Source: Clonostachys chloroleuca
Lineage: Eukaryota > Ascomycota > Sordariomycetes > Hypocreales > Bionectriaceae
Assembly: GCA_037952775.1 (NCBI GenBank)
Contig: JBANAY010000003.1
Location: 6,696,001 to 6,760,000, forward strand
Length of the DNA: 64,000 nt
Direction of reading: 5' to 3'
The notes under the pieces were generated by a model. The model did no database searches. It was not told the DNA's origin and was given only the letters and a program-made list of their open reading frames with translations. A program made the position numbers and the translations under genes. Shown here one piece after another: positions 33,795-44,483 of the stretch (position 1 is its first letter; every line of letters starts with the position of its first letter).

Positions 33795-35188
33795 ATGGAG
33801 CTTCATGAACGCAGTACGCTTGATGTCCAGGTGGTCCACGATAATAACTCATCAAAAACATTTCGACTCGACAAACAGAAGGCGTTCTCGGCATCGCCCT
33901 ACCTGTCACGGCTCGGGCGGCGTGCTCCGAATCATCTAATCACGTTACACAATGTTCAACCAATCGTCTTCGGCCTTTTTGATTTTTGGTTAAGGAGAAG
34001 GCAGTCAAATAGATGGTCCATTGGTCCTAATCTAGAGGCGTATCAGGAGGAGCCATGGCTATCTAATACCGCGGCAGCTTATGTTCTGGCACAGAGACTA
34101 GAGTCCAAGAACTTTTCTCGTTTCTGCTTTGAGAAGTTTATCCAGAACTGTGCACTTGCGCCTTTCGGCCCGTGGCATTACATTGAGGACCAACTCCAGC
34201 CAGACACACCACTTCGCAGATTCAGCAACCACTGGGTTGTCTGGAACGCGAGTATTCTACGGGAGAGTGATCATGAGTACCTAGGATTGAAAGCACTGGA
34301 AAGCCTGAGCATGGTGGATGAGTATACCGGCGACCCGCGAAACATCGACCCTGAGCATTGGTATACTGCAGGTTGTGGAGATTCTATAGCTCCAAGGTGT
34401 TTCCATAACCCCAGGCATCGTCAAGTCTGCACAGAGGAACGAACACGACTCGAGAGGCCTCTTCCAGACGAATGGGGACACTCAGAAGAACAAACATATC
34501 ACCAGCTCGGCGGGATTCCGGTGCCACAACTGCCACAACTGCCACAACTGCCACAACTGCCACAACTGCCACAACTGCCACAACTGCCACAACCGATACA
34601 ACCGCCACAACCGATACCACTGCCACAAATGCCACAACTGCCACCATTGCAATCATTTCCAAGGCCTATGCCTCCTCGTTCCCTATCACCTTCCTTTAGG
34701 CCTTCTCAGCGATACGGGACGGACCCAACACTAAGAGGAGGGGGCCTGCTATTCAGAATGATTCGGGTACTTTTGACCGTGAGTAAAAGCCCATGGGCCC
34801 CTGCCTATCTTAGATGCCGATACTTACTAAATTACGCGTAAAGCTTTGCTCTCTTGGCTGTTTTGTCATCTGTTTCTCGTTATGTATTGTGCTTCTGATG
34901 AGGGACGACCATGGTGTAAACTGGAGAACAATAACATACACCATGTTCTGCATAGTATTTGGCATTTTATTCAGTATCTTCCCATGGGTTCCGGAGATAC
35001 TTCCACTGTATTTCTGGTTCGCAGTTGGCGACGGGATAGCTTTAGCGGTTGGCTCATCAAGATGCAGCCAGGGTTCCAGTGCCGACATCTGTCACATGGT
35101 AAAGGCTTTGACTGTGTTTGTTTGGTTCACTGTCCCTATTTCGGCTCTCCTATTTGCGGAAAGTCTATATAGGAAAAGTTCAATATGA
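33795..35188 (+). CDS. BTB-like domain protein fused to a four-TM C-terminal domain
   Basis: Exon 1 (33795-34778) and exon 2 (34844-35188) are joined by a 65-bp intron with donor GTGAGT, a perfect ACTAA branch region and acceptor AAAG. Both exons are in phase, giving 442 residues. Residues 1-70 look like a fungal BTB/POZ-type domain ('[11 protein letters not shown]', '[18 protein letters not shown]', 'VFGLFDFWL'). A Gln-Pro-Leu repeat array (about 243-285) follows. The C-terminal 115 residues hold four hydrophobic segments ('[14 protein letters not shown]', '[15 protein letters not shown]', '[14 protein letters not shown]', '[15 protein letters not shown]'), like MARVEL-type proteins. BTB plus a tetraspan region in one protein is unusual. 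Alternatively, a separate small membrane protein could start at an internal ATG near 34758, but the matching phase favours a fusion. Confidence 0.68.
34521..34650 (+). repeat. coding 9-bp minisatellite (CCACAACTG)n
   Basis: About eight perfect copies of CCACAACTG are followed by degenerate copies (CCACAACCG, CCACAAATG). They encode a Gln-Leu-Pro repeat in the BTB-like protein. Arrays like this change length by slippage, in whole codons because the unit is nine bases. Confidence 0.9.
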
Positions 35189-35277
35189 AGCAATAAGATA
35201 CGTGTAAGCTAATGTATCTATTCAAACACAAGCAACACCAAACACATAGAAATCATCGTCTTTGGCCATGGAAACCT

Positions 35278-37632
35278 CTAAGCCTTGATGGTCCTTCCAG
35301 CCTTCGCAACTATTTCGCCCGCATGGTAGTCAATAAAGAAATCACGCATCTCTCCTGTCTCTATTATTTCTTCGTCTTCATCAAGATACGCATCCAGGAT
35401 CACCTGCTCGACCTTTTTTGCGCCGGCTTTCAGGCTACGCGCGCCCAGCTTTTTATGGTAATGTTCCTGGGCTAAGGCCAGGCAGACAGTGGCGTCTTTC
35501 CGGATTGACAGTCTTATGTTTCCAACAAGCTGTTCTTCACGCCCCTTTGAAAGGCTAACTGGTCGGCGCAGGTCGTCGGCCAGTTCTAATAAGCATTTAT
35601 GCGTGATTACAGCTTGTTCTCCGTGCGTAAATGGCAGAAAGGGGACAAATTCGGACACGCGCCCCGTCACAGGTGCCTGAAAGAATTGTAAGACTAAGAC
35701 GTGACCTCGAAGCAAAGAATTGAAACACTTACATCAAAATATTGTAGAAAATCTTCTTGGAGTTGGCGAGAGAGCTTCTTGGAGAGTCGAGCTTGCTCTG
35801 ACTGATCCTGTCCAAAAATCGCTTCATTCTTTAGACAAAAGTCCAGAATGGTCTCATCGAGGGCATTTGTGGCCATGATCCAGATTGTGTTGGAGCAATC
35901 GATCCTGTTATTATTGCGTCTATCGCGATATTCACCTTTATCAAATCTGTTAGTAGAGCAGAAAATGACCCAGTGGTTCACTAGCCATTGGCTTACCATT
36001 ATCCCAAGGAAGCAAAAGTGATTGATGGATCTCCCTCGTGGTCTTTTCAAACTCGTCCAAGAAGACGATACATCTTCTTCCAGAGTGAGTTGCTAAAAAG
36101 TTGTTCAATGGAGATCCATTTTCCGAGCCAGAATAAGGCGCCCGCGGGCCCCAAAGCTCGATCTCCCGGTTCATCACCGTACAATCCACAACCTCTAGGC
36201 TCAAAGAGAGGAGTATACCCAGCTGACGAGCAAGCTCAGTCTTGCCATGCCCACTGGGGCCGGCGAAGCAAAGAACCAGAGGTCTCTTTGATGGCAACGT
36301 CAGATAGGCCACCAGTCTGCGAATCAAGAAATCAGTCGCAATGGGCTGACCAATAATGAAGTATGGAATTCCAAGGAGCCTTTCGGAGTTCCGTAGACGA
36401 GCCACTTGCCGTCTTTTTTCAGATGGCGGTTTGGTCTTGGCTGCTCTATCCAAATAGTATCTCTGGGTAATGTTTGCTTTGCTTAATTTCTTCGCTGCCG
36501 CCTCGGTGCACCAGGCTGTCAGATTATTGTGCTGCTCCTCTGAAACCTCGCTCGGTGGATTTCCAGACTGATCTCTGTCATAGGGCGAATAAATCCACTT
36601 CGGTATAACCTTAGGCGAAGCGCCGTAGCTAAGAAGTATGGCCACTATCTTGGACGTGTCCCTTTGGGAGATCTCCCCATGGATAATTGAAAACGCAAGC
36701 AATGGGACGCCAGATGAGCCATGAAGGGCAGAAGGGTCTGCTCCATAGTCCAGAAAGAGTCGCACTAGGATATCATTATGGGAGGACACTGCATAAAATA
36801 CGGGCGGTATGCCGTCCACCTCTTCGTTTATCTGACTTTTCACCGATTCTAGCCCGTATGAGTCGAGATAGTTTCGAACATGTTGAGGTGCTGTATTATG
36901 TTGAACTGCAGCTGCAAGAATACTAGGGCTGAAAGTATCATTCTCTTCTGTCACCACTCGTGAGAGGTCGCCAGGGTGCGGGAGAAGAGGCAAACTGAAA
37001 TCCCACTCCGCTGGCTCAGTAGACGCAGGATCCCCCATTTCGGAACACTCTGGGGTTGCGTTCTTGATATCCAGTGCTTGCTCTGGTTGCAAAAGGTTCA
37101 AAGGGAGGTTTGTCTGACTCATACTACTGGGCATGCCATATACGGGCGAAATCAACTCTTCACTGGGATGTAGGGAGGCTCCGGCACCACCTTCGATGGG
37201 CGACTGAGGGGTCTTAGTCGGAGCTAGAGGTTGCGAGTTTCTGGACTCGGGCCTGGGTGCTGGTTCCTCTTCTCTCGAGAATTCTTAGACCCAAAGCCGT
37301 GGCTAGAGCCTCTATTCGACTGTTGGTCTTGGTCTTGCCCAGGCGTCATGGATTCTGACGAGGGAGTCGAGGGAGAAGGGGGGTCGGGGATTGGAGGAAC
37401 CGAGTATACAAGTAATGGTGTCTTTTGGCCCGGGCGACATCATTATTTGCACGCTGCCAAAAGCAATTGTTAGATGGCTTGTATCCAGCGATAGATGACC
37501 GAGATAGTAAGCCTAAGCTTGTATGGCCCATCGATTACTTACTCCAAGGAGGTACATGGCTTTCTCTGCTGTGCAATCACATCCGTCCATGACATCTTGT
37601 ATCTGATCCGGGCTCGGCTTTTGTTCCTTCAT
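35278..37632 (-). CDS. UBA-like / ankyrin / AAA+ (ClpB-type) ATPase
   Basis: Best model: exons 37543-37632, 37410-37453, 35997-37240, 35733-35935 and 35278-35676, all in phase, 659 residues. The last three exons are secure; the first two are tentative. The first 45 residues look like a UBA-type helix bundle ('SPDQIQDVMDGCDCTAEKAMYLLG', split by an intron). After a Ser/Pro/Gln-rich linker come ankyrin-like repeats ('FLDYGADPSAL', 'LLSYGASP'). The AAA+ module has Walker A 'GPSGHGKTELA' near residue 372, Walker B 'CIVFLDEFEK' near 440 and sensor-1 'IWIMATNALD'; the segment resembles ClpB/Hsp104 and torsin-like ATPases. Such proteins remodel or unfold others, and ankyrin repeats may pick the target. 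It lies in a cluster with the GTPase, BTB-like and coiled-coil genes. A second open frame around 37240-37420 leaves the 5' structure uncertain. Confidence 0.72.
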
Positions 37633-37813
37633 CCTGAATATTAGATAGATATGCCCAAAGCCTTACGATGAAAGACGTTAGAGAAGAGTTTCCCTGGTGC
37701 GGACACTCCTTGAGCTAGTCTAGCAGTCTGGTGAGAATATGCGGATAACGATACATGCCCGGCCATCTCTCTAACTTAGCATGAATTCCCTCTCTAAGCG
37801 CCAATCCCTTGCA

Positions 37814-38909
37814 TCATGAATCTCTGGGGCTGAATGAGACATTGTCAGCACTACACATTTGTGCGCACTTGTACCGGTACTTGTTAGCCTGCAGCCAGAT
37901 AGCAAGACATGTGGCGCCCCGACGGCCTCCTGCATACACCCATGTTGGGCACCTCTGCAGCTCTTCAGCTCTCTACGTGGTTCCGGGACAAAGTGAGGCA
38001 GATTGGAAAGCATTGCATTTCTTGGTGTTGCTATCAAGCGAAGCTGCCGGGCACACTCACTTCCTGCCCCTGTCTCCTTAATGTGGCCAATAAGGCCTCC
38101 TGTCCCTGGAGCTTCTGTTCCTGGTCCGCAATCAGCTCCCGGAGCTTTCTGTTCTCCTCACTAGTCTGTTTGGTATTCCTCGATGCCTGCTCCCCAATAG
38201 TCTGGTGCCACGTCAATAGCCTCCGGAGCTCTGCCACATCCTTGGCCTGTGAGTCCTGAACGACGGAAGTCGCCTGCAGATTGTGCAACTGTGCCTCGGC
38301 GGCCTCCCTTCGCTGCTGATCGCTAGCACACTGTTTTCGTAGCATCTCAAGCTGGGTGGCCATCTCCTGTAGCTGGCTCTCTTTGGCCTTGAGCTTCGCT
38401 TCCCAATCTTTCTTACTCTGTGCTGCTGCCGTAGATGCTCCATTTCTGGACATGCTTTCGAACCGATGTTGTAGAGTTCGGGACTCCGAGATCTGCCTGC
38501 TGAGAGCTTTCTCCTGACCTTCGTTCAATCGACGTAGATTCGCTAATTCCTCGTCTTTTGTCTTCATCTCTCCCAACAGTCGCATTTTCTCTTCGTTCAA
38601 TCTGATGATTTCTTCATCCTTCCCGGCAGAGAGTCGCTGCTCTTCATGAAGTTTATCTTCGATCACAATAATGTCGTCAAAGACCTTGTGAATACCATTG
38701 AGTGCGTCATCTCTCTCTCGCGTAATTGCCTGCAGGTTACCCTCGAGTTGCTTGACCCTGGTCTGCGCATCTTGAGGAATCATACTTTCTCGCTCTTTGG
38801 TTTTAACCATTGCGGTGCTCAGTAAATGTGTGGGTTTGTTGGGAATTGGGGGCTCGTTTTGCCGCTCGATTCTATTTCGTAACGGAATCCTGCCAGAAAT
38901 CCGGTCCAT
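37814..38909 (-). CDS. coiled-coil protein
   Basis: Exon 1 (38061-38909) encodes 283 residues, and exon 2 (37814-37954) is joined in phase by a 106-bp intron (donor GTGAGT, acceptor TGCAG), giving 329 residues. If the intron is not used, the frame ends at 38034 after 291 residues. From about residue 50 to 280 the sequence is a long heptad-rich coiled coil with high Glu, Lys, Gln and Arg content. The alternative C-terminus has four cysteines and an aromatic 'YRYKCAQM' segment, which could form a small domain. No signal peptide or membrane segment is present. Coiled coils of this kind oligomerise or tether partners. It is transcribed in the same direction as the AAA+ gene, about 180 bp upstream of it. 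I do not recognise a named family. Confidence 0.7.
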
Positions 38910-41900
38910 AATGCTCTAACACAGGCTTTTGTCGATGAGCCAAAGCGTACACGAAGATTGAGGTGGGATTTGTAAACGAGAACCAAACAATCAGGCTCAC
39001 ATAGTCAGGCTCGCGTCTTTACCGCCTGGAAGAAATTGCCGCCTAAAATCAGCAGTAAAGATAAAAGCTAGTGAGACTGAGACAGGAAAGGCAAAAAGCA
39101 AATTATCCATGCTGTCAGCCTCACCAGCGCGATATGCACGTGATACCTGACAGCTCGCTGGCATGGTGCCCAAGGCAGACTTACGATCAACCTATGGGCA
39201 ATTATTTCCACTGTCGCAACAAGTCAACAAGCTGTCATTTGTATGTTCTGTCCTCGCCACTTGCAATTTCTTTACGCGCCTAGTCTCTCCTCTGCCGTCT
39301 CCTGGTCACCAGACTGCGTTGGGGAAGAACAAGCCACTAGCCCACGTTGTAAGCAGGGAACAGAAAGCACTCATACTAGAGGCAATGAATATATGAAGAA
39401 TTGAAACTAGAAGCTATGAGATATATATGCGCAGCTTCAGAGCTTCAATGTTATTAGATCCAATAGCCCATGTGGTTTGATAGCTTGAATCAATGCTAGT
39501 TCTTCATGTAATGATATCTGAACCTCCGGTCCTAGTGAATAGATCTAGAAGATAGACGAGATTTCTAGACATTTCAGAAAGTTGTTCTAATGGACTTTTT
39601 TCCTAGTTTTGTAGGAAGAAACAGCACAGCAAAACGCTGGGCACCTAGTCATAGAACTCGACGATTTCTCTGCCCGTGCCACTTCTTTTAGTTTATCGCT
39701 ACAAGCATTACTCTCAGTTCCTCCTTGTAATTCGAGTCGCTCTACCATTTATTAAGTGTTCCAACACACTATCTTACGAGCTCTCCTCCAGAGCTCGACT
39801 CTGGACGTCAATAAAGTCAGAAGATGATGCAGGTTCTCTAGAAGAATTAAATCATCAAATTTACATTTATTGCTTCCATATCTCCATCAGATTTCCATTC
39901 CCAAAAACTCAGTCATCTGACTATTTCAGAATAGGCAATGCAGATTAGACAGAAACTGTTTCTTCGATATCCAAACTGTCACGTTTAAGATGATGGCTTT
40001 GAGTTATAGAAGATAACTCTCTATGGGGGGAGCAGTTCCATTTAATTCCTAGTTAAAAGCATAGCTAGGCATGGCCCGCAGGCCACTAGATTAGTTTATA
40101 AATCACACCAGAGGCTCCGGCTAGAATTCAGGTAAGATGATATATACCAAGTACGAAGTAAGTAATTTGAAAATGAAGAATTGACAATATTTTGCGTCAA
40201 AAACCAACTTGGAATCCTCTTGTGCGCAGACCGAGACCGGGTCTCCTCGGAGGGTCAAGCACGCCTGACAATTGCGCAAGAGATCCAACCTTTTCTCAAC
40301 AAGATATGCAAAAAGAGGTATCATCCACTGGTACTATGTTGCGTTGGCGGCTATTTCATCGGAAAGCATATTGATGCTAGATGTGATCCCACGTTGAGAT
40401 TTTTCATAAGGCGGGAAATATAAGCTTGATTTTGTAGGCATGGTTTCTGGCGGTCACACCATATCTGACTTCGCGAGCTAGGAGGCACACTCGGCACTCT
40501 ATATCGACGTATGCATACACCACTTAAGAGGTTTACAACTCGGGATACATAAATAAAGCAACGTTATTTTAGAGTTTGGGTGCAAAAAAAGCGTTACCCC
40601 ATTTGTCACCGTGGAATGAATGTTCATGCTCATGAGCGCTACTGAAACACATACCAGTATGGTAGCCCTATCAGCTATATTCATCCACCCGGCGATGATC
40701 TGATAATCTCACCCTTTAGGCCCGGTGTCGGAAAGACTTTAGCAGTGGCTGGGGCAGATTCGCGTCCCCGTGTCAGCGCCGTGCTACCCATATGACTGGC
40801 GCATACGTCAGCTAAAACGAGGAAGACAGGCAGTAACAAGAGATAGTCGCTGCCATTGCAATGAACAGCAGCCCCTCTTGCCTAGGTTTGCAGAAGAGTG
40901 AGTTGTGAGGATCGAGAAATGACGTTATTCACAGTCATCCCAAGTGGAATGACATAGCTCCAGGTGGAATGACATAACTAAAGGCCCTAGGGGTGCAACC
41001 ATGTCCATCAGGGCGACTTTACGAATAGGGAATAGGTTGGAGGGTATTTGGCCGCTCTGTACGGAGCAGGATGCACGACAGATGCAAAGCACTCGCCTTG
41101 TAATGCCAGAATTACCTTGGTATAGTTCCCACGGCAGCCGCTTCTATAGGCAAGGAGGGAGGCCTAGAATTACGCGCCCGGCCGAGATCAGGTTATTATA
41201 TTCAAGCAGGTATGCATATCGGCGCCAGTACCATCGCCAAAGGTCTACTTGTGCCTCATCCCTGTGCTTCTAATGAAACTCCACTGGCCAGACGGAGTGG
41301 CATTGTTATTGGTGCCACGAAACACGCCAGCAGACACGAAACGGGAGCGATCTGCTCAAGCAGCAAGAGAGCCACTAACTCTGAAGGAAAGGTAGAGGAG
41401 GATCAGGCCAGGGGTTGACTCCTGCAATCAATCACGCTGTCACATCACCGTTGGGGCGTGTTCGTCTCGTCCCGCTAACTCCTCCCATAGCGCTCTTTAA
41501 CAGCAGCTACTGTAGGTAGTCGCGGGCCAAGCCAAGGGCTCTTCGGCAGAGGGTGGGTTCGTCGTTTCCAAGCATTGTACTCTGTAAGCGCTGGCTAATT
41601 ACCCGCCATGTGTTCGAGGAGCCGTGGTGGATCAGTCACTAGACAGGGGTCGCGAAGCTTGGTGTTGTTTTGCCGTGTATGGATATGTCCGAAAATGAGG
41701 CCCTCCAGAAGTTCCCTGCCTCATCAAAGAGCTTTTCCTGCCATGATCGAGTCATTCTTAAGACCTTTGTGTCGTATCAGGCCCTGCGTGCACCGAGTAA
41801 CCTGCAATGTCCGCAGCTGGGCTCCCTTTCTCCAATCCGGAGTGATAATAAAGAAGGTAAAGCCACAGGTCAGAGGCAAGATACTCCATTCGGGATTGGT

Positions 41901-42375
41901 ATCCCTGATGAGATGGGTAGTGCCGAAGGATCAGGCTCGTCTCAGCCTAACGATGTCATGGTTTGATGGTGTAACTGTTGGCCAGGCCTTGGAATCGGCA
42001 GTAAAACACACCGGATGCCGATTCCCTCCTGATCCTCGTTGTCCCTGCTGCTGCCAATGGGCTGCGCACGAGAAATGGGTCGAGGTGTTTCGAAACCCGC
42101 CAAAATCTCACGCATTGAGGCAAGGCCGGGATTTAAGTGAGTGAAGCCAACTGGGGAATTAGTCCAGGTAACCGAAAATAGCATTCGTCCATCGCTAAAG
42201 ATGTGCCTTGCCTTCCCTGTCGATCCTGCCAGGTCAAACACGTGAGGCGTCGCACGTAACCTAGCAATCATACATACACCCTTCTCCATCTCTTCCATTC
42301 CTCTCGAGCTCAGTTCAAGTATGCTCAGGTGCTAGACAGCCTCGCCGTTGGTCAGCTTTGGGAAAGGAGCCAAAG
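38910..42375. other. 3.4-kb region without recognisable genes
   Basis: Many short open frames occur on both strands, but none has family features, convincing splice signals or protein-like composition over more than about 60 codons. The 178-codon plus-strand frame at 41608-42144 is Arg/Cys/Pro/Ser-rich and looks like chance. Short local repeats such as GGTGGAATGACATA (about 40940-40980) are present. The right end (about 42255-42310) is CT-rich and is the likely leader of the next gene. The region may contain decayed mobile DNA or a non-coding gene; nothing can be supported. Confidence 0.4.
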
Positions 42376-43424
42376 ATGCACGGCATTCTCTTCGCTTCAT
42401 TCCTCTTACACCTGGTGCCGAGGACGCTCGCGGCCTCGAATTCAACATGCTACTTTTCCAATTCCAATGTCGCCAAGAACGATGTCCCTTGCGATCCCAA
42501 TGCCGAAGCGAGCGTCTGCTGCTCCAAGGAGGAAGGCACAGTATGTCTGGAGAATGGTCTCTGTCAGAATAGCGGCGGTCACAAGAGTCGTGGATCGTGT
42601 ACAGATCAAAACTGGAACTCGGAGTACTGTCCTCAATTCTGTCTGGGTAAGTTGTAGTTCTATCGCAGAACAACGATGAGACGTAAAAGAGAAGGGACGC
42701 TGACATTTCTTGCGGCACAGACACCGATGCCAGCGACGGTGTTGGCATGAAGTCGTGTTCATCCACCACTAAGAAGGACACCTCGTACTGCTGTTGGTAC
42801 TCGGCCGACAGCTGCTGCTCGACTGGAGTTAACCGCATTGAACTGCTGCCCTCCAATCCGGGTATCTGGGCATCATATGACAACTCTTCGAGCTCATACG
42901 AGGTTGTTAAAAGCCGCACGTTGATCTCGAGCTCGTCCACCCAAGTGTCAACAAGCACGTCGTCGTCGTCGTCAACCTCCTCCGCCACCAGCAGCGCAAC
43001 TACCACGACCTCCGCCCCCTCACCGACCTCGACCAGCGACGAGAGTACTTCAGGCAGCAGCAGCGGTGAGCTGACCACAGGGGCGAAGGCGGGTATCGGT
43101 GTCGGCGTCACGCTCGGTGTGATCGCCCTGCTCTGCCTCGGGTTCTTCCTGAACCGCTGGTACGAGGCCAAGAAACGGGCAGCCGCGCAGGCGCAGGAAC
43201 AGGAGTATCCTCACTCGCCCGGCAAGTATTCCGAGCTGGCAAGCTGGGGCACATCGCAATCGCAAGCCTACTCGTCGCCGCATGGCACGGCTTACGCAAC
43301 TCCTCATGTAACACCTCACACAACCTCGCCGCCTTATGATCCTCGATTCCCCGTAGGGCCGTCCATGGCTCCAGTTGAGATGCCTACCAGGCACACTCCT
43401 GCCGTTGAAATGCCCGCCCATTAG
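42376..43424 (+). CDS. single-pass cell-surface sensor, Mid2/WSC-like
   Basis: Exon 1 (42376-42646) and exon 2 (42721-43424) join in phase over a 74-bp intron and give 324 residues. A signal peptide ('MHGILFASFLLHLVPRTLAA') precedes a Cys-rich ectodomain with twelve or more cysteines ('CYFSNSNVA', 'SVCCSKEEG', 'YCCWYSADSCCSTG'). A Ser/Thr-rich stalk (about 145-205) of the type that becomes O-mannosylated follows. One transmembrane helix ('AGIGVGVTLGVIALLCLGFFL') and a basic, Pro/His/Tyr-rich cytoplasmic tail complete it. This layout is that of fungal cell-wall stress sensors and receptor-like proteins. The ligand is unknown. The start is the first ATG that gives a signal peptide. Confidence 0.82.
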
Positions 43425-44483
43425 AATAATGGGATTTACCGGGGAGTTGGCATTTGCATTTTACGGAGCTTGCATGGCCGTCTAGTTTCTGGGTCTTCGG
43501 CGCTTTATTTTCGGTGTGCACGGTAGCGATGATTAGTATGCTTTTGAACATGATTTTTTTCGTTAGAAGCGAAAAGCAACGGTTAGCAACTGTCTCTGTA
43601 TAAGGTAGCTATCGAATATACATAATACCAAACCCTTCCAACGGCTGCGCTTCTTGAAGCTGGATTTGGAAAATGAGACACGATCTTGAGGTTGAAAAGT
43701 AAGGCATAAATTATGCGAAATTGGTGGAAACTTTAGCGATACTCGATTTGATTTTGCCGTAATATTCACGAAGAATTAGCAATGTTTATCTACACGATGA
43801 CCTTGCTTGAGAGTAGTTGATATCAGAGTCGTGTCCCATTCTGGCGACAATTACTTGTGTATAGTTCAGCTCAGGACTCAAACCATCCTTGGGAAGGTCA
43901 AACACAGATCATACCCAGCATATTTTGTCATATAATTATTTCCCCGAGGTTCATTACCAAGCTTCATATCGATAATTGGGTTAGCTTCTAATCCAAATCT
44001 TACAGAGACACCCTTGATAGAACGAACTCGATGCGTACTCGGCCGAGCCAATAGCTCCCCGTCAACGCATCCAATTTGACACCGGGCCCCAGGGGAGTTT
44101 TGACAGATCCACCTGAACCATTGAACTTCCCGGGAGATCTACGGGTTGGCTTGGTTGGTTGTGTTACACTCCGTCCGCGCCCGGCTCCTAACATGTTTCA
44201 GGGAAGCTATGCCAAATGTGGCACGTTCCATTAATTTGGGTTTTACAGTGTCAGATTGAAATTTGGCTCTTGCAGTAATACACCGTGAAGTTCTTCGAGG
44301 TATGCTTTCCTACTAGAGTTACTGATTATTATCCATGAATTAGTCTCACTCCTTCGATGGCGAACCCCCCACACACTCCCCTTCCCCTTTAGCCTTCCTT
44401 CTTCCACTCATTGACTTCATTTACGTAACGTACTATTTCCATTCAGGCCAAGATTTCTTAAGGGGACGTATAACCACACACAG
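43425..44483. other. convergent 3' spacer, 1.06 kb
   Basis: Between the sensor gene (plus) and the tannase-type gene (minus), tail to tail. No gene, repeat or RNA was recognised. Confidence 0.4.

Noticed and set aside
34384..34662. Minus-strand frame coding a long Val-Ala repeat
   Set aside because: It is only the antisense reading of the CCACAACTG minisatellite in the BTB-like gene.
33398..37880. 16-bp repeat CTTGTACCGGTACTTG at about 33400 and 37865, each upstream of a minus-strand gene
   Set aside because: About one such repeated 16-mer pair is expected by chance in 64 kb, and the second copy lies inside the proposed last exon of the coiled-coil gene.
41608..42144. 178-codon plus-strand open frame in the gene-free region
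   Set aside because: Composition is Arg/Cys/Ser/Pro-rich with no domain-like segments, and several shorter frames overlap it; it looks like a chance frame.
41942..42298. 118-codon minus-strand frame before the sensor gene
   Set aside because: No recognisable features; it overlaps the CT-rich leader of the sensor gene.
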